In this document: one piece after another, positions 1-7,403 of the stretch
How the letters are laid out: every line of letters begins with the position of its first letter
Numbering within the stretch: position 1 is the stretch's first letter
The notes under the pieces: generated by a model
Database searches by the model: none
What the model was told of the DNA's origin: nothing
The model's input: the letters and a program-made list of their open reading frames with translations, nothing else
Assembly: GCA_029560875.1 (NCBI GenBank)
Contig: JAKQKB010000184.1
Location: 1 to 64,000 of the forward strand
DNA length: 64,000 bases
Direction of reading: 5' to 3'
Source: Bacteroidota bacterium
GTDB taxonomy: Bacteria; Bacteroidota; Bacteroidia; Bacteroidales; Tenuifilaceae
Position numbers and translations under genes: made by a program

Positions 1-217
1 GTAATAATTTCAGCGTAAAGCGGTATATGAAATAGTTTTTGCCATTCAACCAAGGTGATTGTAATAAAGTACGAATACCCTGTATCAATGACTTTGTACT
101 TTTCGGACATACAGGCATAATTTTCACTAAATTTACTGAAAATTTTGTGAGTAGAATAGTAGTTGCCGCACGCGTCAAAAGAAGACGCGCGCGAACGAGG
201 GTGATATTCCTTCAAGT

Positions 218-673
218 ATGTATAATGAGATGTTCGCCAATTTAGGAAGTCGGACGAACTGGACGAACCAGCAGAAAATCGATAAAATAGTTGAAGTTTT
301 AGGTTCTGGTAGCACTATTCCTCAGGTTACTTATCAATCCGGTTTTGAATTATATAAAATAGTTAAGAAAGGAAACGTTCCAAGTCCAACGACAGAATAT
401 TGGTTTACAAAATCGGAATTAGATAAGATGATGAACAAAGGGAATAATTTTGAAGATATGGCTGGATTACCTTTAGGAAGTATTTCTGAAGAATATGACA
501 TTTATAAGATTACGGCTAATAAAGCATCAACTACATATAGAAGTATTATTGCCCTAACAGAGCAGCGAGGTTATACAACACATGGAGGAGCGCAACAGAC
601 ATTAGTCCTGGATAGAACCACTTGGAGTAATCCAGTTAAATACAATTATCAAACTTTTATTCCTAATTTTTAA
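218..673 (+). CDS. orphan polymorphic-toxin C-terminal domain (probable)
   Basis: A 151-residue protein that looks like the C-terminal toxin module of an Rhs-like or other polymorphic toxin. It has the segments FELYKIVKKG (residues 43-52), AGLPLGS (82-88), YDIYKITA (93-100) and GGAQQTLVLDR (123-133). From memory this pattern occurs in toxin tails, possibly ADP-ribosyltransferase-like, but I cannot name the family with certainty. There is no signal peptide and no delivery domain. The frame is open upstream only to a TAG at 152-154, with no alternative start, so any N-terminal carrier is missing. A small gene follows after four bases, as an immunity gene would. It is either a displaced toxin tip left by recombination or a real small cytosolic toxin. 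Confidence 0.5.
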   Translation: MYNEMFANLGSRTNWTNQQKIDKIVEVLGSGSTIPQVTYQSGFELYKIVKKGNVPSPTTEYWFTKSELDKMMNKGNNFEDMAGLPLGSISEEYDIYKITANKASTTYRSIIALTEQRGYTTHGGAQQTLVLDRTTWSNPVKYNYQTFIPNF

Positions 674-677
674 TTTT

Positions 678-1040
678 ATGAATTTGCAAAAAGTAATTGA
701 AGAAATAAATCAATTAGAATTAAACGCTAGGATAAGTCGAATAAATGAACTCCTAGAAGTATCAAATTATTATGTGGCTAATAATCCTGAAAATAGGACT
801 TTAGCCTATGATATTATTGATTGTATAAATGGAATGCGGCAATCAAGGTTTATTGAAACGAGAGAAGAACTAGATTTAATAAAAGTCTCACTAGAAATTT
901 CCAGATTACTAGATGACAAAAAGAAAATGTTAACTTATTTGGTGGACTTAAGTTATTACGCTGATTATTATCCAGATAAATACAATAAACAAAGTCTTGA
1001 CGAAGAAATAGAGAAGATAGAATCTTTTCTGAGGAAATAA
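678..1040 (+). CDS. probable immunity protein for the adjacent toxin domain
   Basis: A 120-residue, largely helical and acidic protein with no signal peptide or membrane segment. It starts four bases after the stop of the toxin-like gene and so is probably co-transcribed with it. Small acidic helical proteins directly behind a toxin tip are the usual immunity arrangement. I do not recognise the family. The call rests on position and size, not on a motif. Confidence 0.45.
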   Translation: MNLQKVIEEINQLELNARISRINELLEVSNYYVANNPENRTLAYDIIDCINGMRQSRFIETREELDLIKVSLEISRLLDDKKKMLTYLVDLSYYADYYPDKYNKQSLDEEIEKIESFLRK

Positions 1041-1304
1041 ATTACTTGCTTAAAATCATATCCATTGAAAGGAGAATCCTTTAAGGTAATGACTTGAGTA
1101 TCACAAGGAGGTTTCATCTCTTTGTTCATGTATGTCTTTTCGACGCTTGCGTTTGTGGGTTGCTGGATAGGAGCCTTATGCTTTTGGGTATAGACTTTTT
1201 AACGAGAACTTCTGCATGGAGGGTAGCAAGGCATACCTTTTCGAGTTAAAAAGAGACCTATATGCCAACGAAAAGGAGATGAATTTAGAGCAAATACGTA
1301 AACT
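1041..1304. other. intergenic stretch with degraded coding fragments
   Basis: No intact gene is visible. On the plus strand an open frame of 44 codons (ATG at 1216, stop ending at 1350) reads like a protein fragment (MEGSKAYLFELKRDLYANEK and onward) and runs into the end of the convergent lipoprotein gene. On the minus strand a frame open through about 1070-1190, with an ATG at 1129, also has protein-like composition. Both are best read as remnants of earlier toxin or immunity genes of the kind left behind in Rhs loci. Confidence 0.3.
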
Positions 1305-1760
1305 TTACGGTTTAGCCAAAAGTTTGGATTTTTTGCAGGAAATATCGTAAAATCCATTTAACTTCCTTACAAACCTATATACATGGATGTATACAGCATT
1401 TCCCGTTGCTGTATCAGACGCATATTTAAAGAATACTGCATTCACGGTACAGGAATCCAACCTTCCATCAAATCCTAGTTTCTCGGGCATGTTGTAGGAT
1501 AGGTTAAGGAAAAACATATTGGTATCGTTGGGTAGGGTGTAAAGTGCCGTAAAAACAGTACTACCCGTAGAGTCTTTTGCTTCTGTAAAGGAAATCAGGT
1601 AATCGTTTTGCGATTTTTCTGGCTTTGCTTTCTCAATCTGGCTTGCCCTATTTGCTGCCCGGAAAATGTGCCGTAACGATTTTGAATCATCGCACGCAGA
1701 GTTAATTAGCAAAGCTAAAATAATGAAATACTGTATTTTAAAGTTGTAATAACTTTTCAT
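1305..1760 (-). CDS. hypothetical lipoprotein
   Basis: A 151-residue protein with a type II signal peptide: a basic start, a hydrophobic stretch (residues 9-20) and a lipobox ending at Cys23 (INSAC), followed by Asp-Asp, which fits an exported lipoprotein. The mature part is predicted to be beta-rich (alternating segments such as TVFTALYTLP and NAVYIHVYRFV), but I recognise no family. It lies alone on the minus strand between toxin-locus debris and a repeat-rich segment, which suggests an accessory gene. Confidence 0.6.
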   Translation of the reverse strand: MKSYYNFKIQYFIILALLINSACDDSKSLRHIFRAANRASQIEKAKPEKSQNDYLISFTEAKDSTGSTVFTALYTLPNDTNMFFLNLSYNMPEKLGFDGRLDSCTVNAVFFKYASDTATGNAVYIHVYRFVRKLNGFYDISCKKSKLLAKP

Positions 1761-1837
1761 TTGTCTGTTATTAAATAATAATGCAATTTAATAAATAAGA
1801 ACAATACGAGCAAGGTGCCTCCCGCTAGCGCACGGAC

Positions 1838-2130
1838 CCCAGTTGAGCCAAGGCTGTAAAAAGCAATAAACGAACCGTGTTCGGCAGCGGTTATACCACC
1901 GTCGTTCTATTTTACAGGCTTAGCCTGCGGTAATATATAGCCCAAGCCTAATAGGATAAAAAGCCAAAAACCCTGACAGAGTTTTGTACTCTATCAGGGT
2001 TTTTAGTTGTATGAACTTTTCTGCGTTTACCAACTGGCCAACGCAAAGCTCATTATTAGTTGATAAAAGTAAAAGCCTTTCCGCTTTCGCCAGCACGGCC
2101 AGTTCTGCCAATACGGTGAATGTAACTGTC
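1838..2130. repeat. helicase-tail cassette, copy 1
   Basis: A segment of about 290 bases that recurs at 32478-32783. It contains an imperfect palindrome (arms near 1849-1872 and 1898-1922, built on CTGTAAAA and TTTTACAG), a CCCTGACAGAGT-type hairpin (1967-2004) and the last codons of the DEAD-box helicase. Relative to copy 2 it lacks about 20 bases next to the GCCCAAGCC motif. Immediately to its left (1825-1837) is GCTAGCGCACGGA, half of another repeat that occurs whole beside copy 2. Similarity between copies stops inside the helicase codons near 2130. Confidence 0.75.
1967..2004. repeat. palindromic intergenic repeat, CCCTGACAGAGT family
   Basis: Near-perfect inverted repeat with arms CCCTGACAGAGT and ACTCTATCAGGG around a TTTGT loop, flanked by A-rich and T-rich sides. 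Relatives lie at 31263-31295, 32621-32658 and 36156-36188. It sits just past the 3' end of the minus-strand helicase gene and could also act as its terminator, because a T-tract is present on either strand. Confidence 0.65.
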
Positions 2131-3261
2131 GATATTTTTAGGCTGCTGGTAGTTAATAACGTGCGAAACATTTGAAATATCAAGGCCCCGTGCGGCAACA
2201 TCGGTAGCCACAAGTACCTGTATCTTTTTGTTCTTAAACGAGTTTAAGGCGTTAATTCGGTAATTCTGAGATTTATTGCCATGTATCTCATCGGCCTTGA
2301 TTCCCGCTACTCTAAGGTCTCTGCAAATTCTGCTGACCCAACGTTTAGTTTCGGCAAACACAAGAACCTTTTCGAACGATTCGTCGCGAACCATATTGAT
2401 AAGCACATTCATCTTGTTTTCACCATTCTTAACCACAACCACATCCTGCTCAATGGAATCGGCGCTTACGTTTCCTGTTCGAACACGAATCTCAACAGGG
2501 TTTTCCAGTAGGTTGTTGATTAGGTTTTTTTGACCTTTTTCCTCGGTTGCCGAGAAAAGAACGGTTTGCTTGCGATTGCTCATTCCATCAACAAAGAACT
2601 GAATATCACGGGAGAATCCCATATCCAGCAATCTATCAAACTCATCAAGTACAAGAACTGAGAAGTTTTTAAGATTCAGAGCTCTTTGGCGAACCATATC
2701 GGAAATACGACCTGGTGTTCCAATTATTATATGGCTAGGTCTTCTTAAGTTGTTAATATCACGGCCAACGCTTGTACCGCCAATAAGGCTAGTGCAAGAA
2801 AGGTTTAGGCCGTTGCCAATGCTTTTAAATTCTTCATCAATTTGAAGTGCAAGTTCGCGGGTTGGCGATACAATCAGAACCTGAAAGTTAGGCTTTTGGT
2901 TTATCAGATTATGGATAATTGGTACCAAGAATGCTGCAGTTTTGCCTGTTCCGGTTTGTGCTAAGCCAAGTAAGTTCCTACCCTCAAGAATTGCATCGAG
3001 GGTTTTTTCCTGAATCTCGGTTGGGGTTTTAAATCCTTTCTTTAGCAGGTTGCTAACTATTTTAGTGTTAACTGGTAACTCTTCAATTAGCTGCGTAGGT
3101 GTATGCTTAATTACTTCTTGTGCAACTGCCTTTTTTACGAAATGCTTTGGGTCGATCGAGCTGCTTTTGCTCTGTCCATTACCCGATGATTTAAATCTTG
3201 ATGTTCTTTTAGAATCAAAATTACGTTGTCCCCTGTTATTCAGAGGTGTTCTGTTTCTCAT
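2056..3261 (-). CDS. DEAD-box RNA helicase, RhlE-like
   Basis: A 401-residue ATP-dependent RNA helicase. The start at 3261 (MRNRTPL) is preferred to an upstream in-frame start at 3297, which only adds 12 unconserved residues. After a basic, Ser/Arg-rich N-terminus come the Q motif (TPTEIQ, near 79-84), Walker A AQTGTGKT (101-108), PTRELA (133-138), GTPGR (181-185), motif II as DEFD (206-209) in place of DEAD, SAT (237-239), VATDVAARGLD and HRIGRTGR (382-389). Likely role is RNA remodelling in ribosome assembly or mRNA decay. The protein stops only about a dozen residues after motif VI, at three consecutive stop codons, and this 3' end is part of a sequence cassette duplicated at 32.7 kb. Confidence 0.93.
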   Translation of the reverse strand: MRNRTPLNNRGQRNFDSKRTSRFKSSGNGQSKSSSIDPKHFVKKAVAQEVIKHTPTQLIEELPVNTKIVSNLLKKGFKTPTEIQEKTLDAILEGRNLLGLAQTGTGKTAAFLVPIIHNLINQKPNFQVLIVSPTRELALQIDEEFKSIGNGLNLSCTSLIGGTSVGRDINNLRRPSHIIIGTPGRISDMVRQRALNLKNFSVLVLDEFDRLLDMGFSRDIQFFVDGMSNRKQTVLFSATEEKGQKNLINNLLENPVEIRVRTGNVSADSIEQDVVVVKNGENKMNVLINMVRDESFEKVLVFAETKRWVSRICRDLRVAGIKADEIHGNKSQNYRINALNSFKNKKIQVLVATDVAARGLDISNVSHVINYQQPKNIDSYIHRIGRTGRAGESGKAFTFIN

Positions 3262-3297
3262 TTGAAATTTGTTAGTTAATGCCGCTGAAGCAAACAT

Positions 3298-3634
3298 TAA
3301 CCGCGTATCTGTTCAAAGGGGTAATGTTTCTTTGGCGTAAATATTATTCAGCGTAAACTAGTGAAGTAGAAAGGATGTCGTCTTGAGAGGTGATTCGAGA
3401 GATATACTAACTATACAGATCTAAAATATGCTAAAATCGATACAAAGGAAGGTATAATAAATTCAATATCCAAATTTACAGGGAATTATGCTTGTTTACT
3501 ATTAGTTTATGTAAACGTTTCCGCGAGACTACGCCACGCTGGGAAGTTTTTGTGAGGGGTATGGGCTTCCATTATCCGCAGGCCCAGGAAGCGTTATTAA
3601 ATAAGTAGTCAGTTGAAATAATTAAAATATTCCC
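3298..3634. other. intergenic region, no gene seen
   Basis: About 340 bases between the divergent helicase and transporter genes. I see no RNA gene. A patch near 3520-3595 is more GC-rich than its surroundings and may be an old repeat remnant, but nothing identifiable. Confidence 0.4.
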
Positions 3635-3642
3635 TACTTTTG
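3613..3642 (+). promoter_or_regulatory. Bacteroidota-type promoter of the AEC transporter
   Basis: TTG at 3613-3615 is followed after 19 bases by TACTTTTG (3635-3642), matching the TTTG / TAnnTTTG consensus of the Bacteroidota primary sigma factor. It gives a short leader before the ATG at 3662. Confidence 0.6.
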
Positions 3643-3661
3643 ACTGCTACAAACTGTTTTT

Positions 3662-4612
3662 ATGGGCACAGGAATAATCGTCAACCAGTTAATTATTTTT
3701 GGAGTGTTGATGCTTGTTGGAGCATCGGCTTCGTGGTTAAGGCTAATAACCGATGATGGTAAAGATTTGCTGGCTCGGATTATTATTGATATCACCCTTC
3801 CCTTTTTAATCCTTAGCACATTCATTAAGCTCGATAGCAACCCCGCGTTGCTCTGGAACGGATTTCTTGTATTTGGGTTAACTTTTGTAAATCTTGGATT
3901 CCTATTCTTTCTTGGTACAGCATCGTCGCGTTTGCAGAAGCTTAATCCTGCCGATAATACAGTGCATACACTACACACAATGCTTGGCAATATTGTATTC
4001 CTTGGATTTCCGCTTTTTGATGCTTTGTTTCCTGGTGGTAAAGGTGTTTTTTATGCTGCTTGCTACCAGTTAGCGTCAAATACAATAACTTTTACGTACG
4101 GAATTTACAGGCTCAGCTCAGGGACTCAAAAATCGGGGTTAAAAAGTCTGATAAACGTTAATACTGGTGCGCTGTTGTTGGGTTTTACCATAATGGTATC
4201 GGGACTAAAACTTCCAACTCCTGTTGTTGATGCTTTTACCGGATTAGGAAAAAGCACAAGTCCTCTTTCCATGGTTTACGTTGGCGCATTGCTTGCTGGA
4301 ATAGGAGTAAAGGATGCCTTTAAAACACTTAGTATTTATGTGCTTAGTTTGAATAAGTTGATAATAACGCCAATTGTTCTAGGTGTTGCCTACTTCTTCT
4401 TGAACAGAACTCTAAACCTAAACCTTTCAGTTGAGGCCTTTGTGGTTCTTGTAATGCAGGCTAGTATGCCAGCGCAAACAATAGTTGTGGTTATGAGTAG
4501 GCGATACGGTGGCAACTATAAGTTGGCTGCAGGTAACCTGTTTATCACAACAATTCTTAGTATCGTAACGCTTCCTTTGGTTTATATTTTCCTCACTTAT
4601 CTGATTAAATAA
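3662..4612 (+). CDS. AEC-family (auxin efflux carrier type) transporter
   Basis: A 316-residue integral membrane protein with about ten hydrophobic segments arranged as two halves, typical of the AEC/BASS-like fold. The segment VMQASMPAQTIVVVMSRRYGG near residues 272-292 fits the conserved second-half crossover region of AEC carriers. Bacterial members export or import organic acids such as malate; the substrate cannot be read from sequence. The length is normal. It stands alone behind its own promoter, divergent from the helicase and convergent with yceI. Confidence 0.85.
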   Translation: MGTGIIVNQLIIFGVLMLVGASASWLRLITDDGKDLLARIIIDITLPFLILSTFIKLDSNPALLWNGFLVFGLTFVNLGFLFFLGTASSRLQKLNPADNTVHTLHTMLGNIVFLGFPLFDALFPGGKGVFYAACYQLASNTITFTYGIYRLSSGTQKSGLKSLINVNTGALLLGFTIMVSGLKLPTPVVDAFTGLGKSTSPLSMVYVGALLAGIGVKDAFKTLSIYVLSLNKLIITPIVLGVAYFFLNRTLNLNLSVEAFVVLVMQASMPAQTIVVVMSRRYGGNYKLAAGNLFITTILSIVTLPLVYIFLTYLIK

Positions 4613-4658
4613 CGAGAGTCCAACAAAAGAATAGTTAATCTATTCTTAAGAAAAAAAT

Positions 4659-4722
4659 GTCATGCTGAGCTTGTCGAAGCATCTTTTGTATTTATAGATC
4701 CCTCGAAATACTCGGGATGACA
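4659..4722. repeat. intergenic repeat with TGTCAT...ATGACA ends
   Basis: A 64-base element beginning GTCATGCTGAGCTTGTCGAA and ending in CTCGGGATGACA, with inverted ends. This looks like a dispersed intergenic repeat common in Bacteroidota genomes (family recognition from memory). It lies downstream of the AEC gene and beside the yceI terminator. Confidence 0.65.
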
Positions 4723-4735
4723 GATTAAAATAAAA

Positions 4736-4757
4736 ATGCGGGAATCATCCCGCATTG
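4736..4757 (-). terminator. terminator of yceI
   Basis: Stem AATGCGGG / CCCGCATT with a six-base loop. On the minus strand it is followed by TTTTATTTTA, giving an intrinsic terminator about 30 bases after the yceI stop. Confidence 0.7.
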
Positions 4758-4787
4758 AAATTATATCGAAAAAGTCATTTTGATGCC

Positions 4788-5357
4788 CTATTTTGTCTCT
4801 ATCGTTACGTCGAGGGTGAATTCATCGTAAATCATGTTATCGCCTAAATTTTCGAAAAATTTGCCCGACCCGTAACGGATGTTGTACTTGGTTCTGTCCA
4901 CAGTAATTTTTGCCTTGTAGGTTTTACCATCTTTAACTACATCGAATTTAACAGGGTAGGTTTGACCCTTAATTGTTAAATCGGCTTCGGTAGTTGCTTT
5001 CCCGCCTTGGAATTTTGCTGATTTTAAATTGCTCAGTTGAGCCGTGCTGAATTTACTTACGCTAAAAAAATCGTCCGAATTTAAGTGGTCTACAAACTTC
5101 TTGTTCCACTCGGCGCTTTTTATATCCTCGCAGGTGATTGTCTGCATATCAATCACAAAGTTGCCCGATACAATTTGGTCGCCTTTAACTGTAAACTTTC
5201 CTTCCTTTAGTTTGATTTCGCCGTAGTGTTCGCCACTAACTTTTTTGGCATTCCATTTCAAGGAGGATTTACTGACGTCGGCATTAAGTTCCTGAGAGTA
5301 CACTCCCGCACTCCAAAAAAACAAAGCCGACAGAAAAAATAAGTTTATCGCTTTCAT
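4788..5357 (-). CDS. YceI-family secreted lipocalin-like protein
   Basis: A 189-residue protein with a cleavable signal peptide (about 1-21, ending GVYSQ). The mature part follows the YceI pattern: an opening strand with SSLKWNAKKVSGEH, then ADLTIKGQTYPVKFDV and a C-terminal FTLDVTIET strand. YceI proteins form a lipocalin-like barrel that binds isoprenoid-type lipids in the periplasm. The individual role is unknown. It is monocistronic with a terminator at 4736-4757. Confidence 0.88.
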   Translation of the reverse strand: MKAINLFFLSALFFWSAGVYSQELNADVSKSSLKWNAKKVSGEHYGEIKLKEGKFTVKGDQIVSGNFVIDMQTITCEDIKSAEWNKKFVDHLNSDDFFSVSKFSTAQLSNLKSAKFQGGKATTEADLTIKGQTYPVKFDVVKDGKTYKAKITVDRTKYNIRYGSGKFFENLGDNMIYDEFTLDVTIETK

Positions 5358-5464
5358 AATTTTGTTTTTTAATGTTTATGTGATGATAAACAGATGAATA
5401 GAGTATTTTGTTCTTGATTTTAAATTTTTTCGTGATAGATTTGCAATCGATAATGTTTTTTCAC

Positions 5465-5497
5465 AACCCCTAAAGGGTTTTGAACCCTTTAGGGGTT
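5465..5497. repeat. palindromic intergenic repeat, CCCCTAAAGGGTT family
   Basis: A 33-base perfect inverted repeat: arms AACCCCTAAAGGGTT and AACCCTTTAGGGGTT around TTG. It resembles the element at 28785-28820 within the kam cluster. It lies between divergently oriented yceI and dtd, so it is not a simple terminator for either. Confidence 0.7.
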
Positions 5498-5574
5498 ATA
5501 GTCTGGAATCAAATCAGCACGAATCGCCTAAAATTATATTCTAAATAAATACATTCGCACAATATATAGCATTT

Positions 5575-6027
5575 ATGAGAGTTGTAATTCAGAGAGTTAG
5601 CAGTTCAAAGGTTGATATCGACGGAAAAACTGTTGGTAGTATTGGATTAGGGTTACTAGTTTTATCAGGATTCGAAAGTGCCGATACGCAGGAAGACCTT
5701 GAGTGGACTGCTGCAAAGATTACCAAACTTAGAATTTTTGACGATAACGAGGGGGTGATGAACCTTTCCGTTACCGATGTCAATGGCGATATCTTGGCTG
5801 TTAGCCAATTTACACTGCACGCCAAGACTAAAAAGGGTAATCGTCCGTCGTATATCCAAGCTGCGCCTCCCGATATTGCCATACCGCTATACGAAAACTT
5901 TGTAAAAATCCTTGAAACCGAGATAAATAAAAAGGTACAGACTGGTAAATTTGGTGCGAATATGGCTGTTTTGCTTGTAAACGATGGCCCTGTAACTATC
6001 ATTATCGATTCTAAAAACCGCGAGTAA
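5575..6027 (+). CDS. dtd: D-aminoacyl-tRNA deacylase
   Basis: A 150-residue protein of full family length that hydrolyses D-amino acids mischarged on tRNA (D-Tyr-tRNA and also Gly-tRNA(Ala)). The two active-site signatures are present: SQFTL (around residue 80) and the C-terminal NDGPVTIIIDS, a slight variant of NxGPVT. It starts MRVVIQRV as usual. Its stop overlaps the ATG of the MazG-like gene by one base, so both are translated from one mRNA. Confidence 0.96.
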   Translation: MRVVIQRVSSSKVDIDGKTVGSIGLGLLVLSGFESADTQEDLEWTAAKITKLRIFDDNEGVMNLSVTDVNGDILAVSQFTLHAKTKKGNRPSYIQAAPPDIAIPLYENFVKILETEINKKVQTGKFGANMAVLLVNDGPVTIIIDSKNRE

Positions 6028-6362
6028 TGGAGGATATAACAATAAATCAGGCTCAACAAATTGTTGATGAGTGGATTAAAAAACACGGCGTTCGGTACTT
6101 CAACGAGTTAACCAATATGGCTTTGCTTACCGAGGAGGTTGGAGAATTGGCTAGGGTTGTTGCGAGGAAGTACGGAGAGCAATCGTTTAAGAGTGGCGAG
6201 AACCCTGATGCACTTGCGGAGGAGATGGCCGATATACTTTTTGTGCTAATTTGCCTCGCAAATCAAACCGGAACAGACCTTACACAGGCGTTTTTTCTAA
6301 ATATCGATAAAAAGACCAAGCGAGATATTAACAGGCATAATCAGAATCCCAAATTGTTGTAA
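6027..6362 (+). CDS. MazG-like nucleotide pyrophosphohydrolase
   Basis: A 111-residue, all-alpha NTP pyrophosphatase of the single-domain MazG-like type. The Mg-binding pattern EExxE...ExxD is present as LLTEEVGELARVV followed by EEMADILFVLICLAN. Such enzymes clear non-canonical or excess nucleotides. It overlaps dtd by one base (TAATG), which supports a shared quality-control operon. Confidence 0.9.
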   Translation: MEDITINQAQQIVDEWIKKHGVRYFNELTNMALLTEEVGELARVVARKYGEQSFKSGENPDALAEEMADILFVLICLANQTGTDLTQAFFLNIDKKTKRDINRHNQNPKLL

Positions 6363-6383
6363 CTTTGAACTCTGAATTTGTTG

Positions 6384-6452
6384 GTGGTTGATTGTTAGAT
6401 TGTTGTTCTTCTTCACTTTCAACTTTTTACTTTTCACTTTAAACTTTGATAA
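6384..6452 (+). repeat. degenerate CTTT-rich tandem leader
   Basis: The leader before deoC contains a run of degenerate units based on AACTTT/CACTTT (TTCAACTTTTTACTTTTCAC and onward). Similar pyrimidine-rich tandem runs are frequent between Bacteroidota genes. Function unknown; the last unit resembles a -7 box. Confidence 0.4.
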
Positions 6453-6454
6453 AT

Positions 6455-7354
6455 ATGGAATTATCGTTGGAAGAAAAATTTAACCTAGAGGTTGATCAGG
6501 TTGCGGTTCAAACTGCATTGAATAAAATTAAAGATATTGCCAAGGCTCGTTTAGGCGAGGTAGAAACTTTGAAAAAGTGCTTCAGCTCTATCGATTTAAC
6601 CACACTGAACACAACCGATGGGTACGAGCGTGGTAAACTATTTGCCGATAAGGTGAGTAAGTTCCAAACCGATTTTCCCGGAATGCCAAACGTTGCAGCA
6701 ATTTGCGTTTATCCAAGCATTGTTCCCGCAGTAAAGGAGAACTTAACTGTTGAGAATGTAAAGATTGCATCGGTTTCCGCTGGTTTTCCATCATCACAAA
6801 CATACATCGATATTAAACTATCGGAGTGTGAGATGACCATAGAGCAGGGTGCCGATGAACTTGATGTGGTTATGTCTGTTGGCTCTTTCCTCGAAGGCGA
6901 TTACTTTACTGTTTACAGTGAGTTACAGCAAATAAAAGAGGTTGCCGATGAGGCAAAAGTTAAAGTTATTCTGGAAACAGGCGCATTACCAAGTTTTGAG
7001 GATATTAAACTCGCATCGTTTCTTGCAATGGAGGCAGGAGCCGATTTCATTAAAACCTCAACAGGAAAACTTGAACCAGCGGCAACTCCTGAGTCGGTTT
7101 ACGTTATGTGCACAGCAATTAAGGAGTATTTCGATAAAACTGGTCGCAAAGTGGGTATGAAACCTGCCGGTGGCGTTTCAAATTCATACGATGCTTTGGT
7201 ATTCTACACCATTGTGGAGCAAGTGCTAGGTCAAGAGTGGCTTTACCCAGGACTATTCCGTTTGGGAACAAGTAAGTTGGCCGATATACTTCTATCGGAT
7301 ATACTCGGAAAAGAGGTAAAATATTTTAGCCAAACATCGGGCGCAAAATACTAA
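6455..7354 (+). CDS. deoC: deoxyribose-phosphate aldolase
   Basis: A 299-residue class I aldolase that splits 2-deoxyribose 5-phosphate into glyceraldehyde 3-phosphate and acetaldehyde in deoxynucleoside catabolism. The ATG at 6455 is preferred to a TTG three codons earlier. Seen: ELDVVMSVG with the conserved Asp, the Schiff-base lysine in ADFIKTSTGK, and the second lysine in GMKPAGGVS. It is the longer type with an extra N-terminal helix. A strong terminator follows. Confidence 0.95.
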   Translation: MELSLEEKFNLEVDQVAVQTALNKIKDIAKARLGEVETLKKCFSSIDLTTLNTTDGYERGKLFADKVSKFQTDFPGMPNVAAICVYPSIVPAVKENLTVENVKIASVSAGFPSSQTYIDIKLSECEMTIEQGADELDVVMSVGSFLEGDYFTVYSELQQIKEVADEAKVKVILETGALPSFEDIKLASFLAMEAGADFIKTSTGKLEPAATPESVYVMCTAIKEYFDKTGRKVGMKPAGGVSNSYDALVFYTIVEQVLGQEWLYPGLFRLGTSKLADILLSDILGKEVKYFSQTSGAKY

Positions 7355-7360
7355 AAATGA

Positions 7361-7387
7361 AAGAGGGCTTTTAAGCCCTCTTTTTAT
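7361..7387 (+). terminator. deoC terminator
   Basis: Perfect stem GAGGGCTT / AAGCCCTC with a two-base loop followed by TTTTTATTT, seven bases after the deoC stop. It lies between convergent genes and may work in both directions. Confidence 0.85.
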
Positions 7388-7403
7388 TTCAATAAATACT
7401 ATT

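Noticed and set aside
39-245. 68-codon open frame at the left end
   Set aside because: Composition is not protein-like, it overlaps the toxin gene in another frame, and the C-terminus is Arg-rich read-through.
1920-2213. Minus-strand frame over the helicase 3' end
   Set aside because: It is a shadow of the helicase gene plus the repeat cassette; a similar false frame occurs at 32601-32849 for the same reason.
5589-6086. 165-codon minus-strand frame opposite dtd
   Set aside because: Antisense shadow; dtd has full family motifs on the plus strand.
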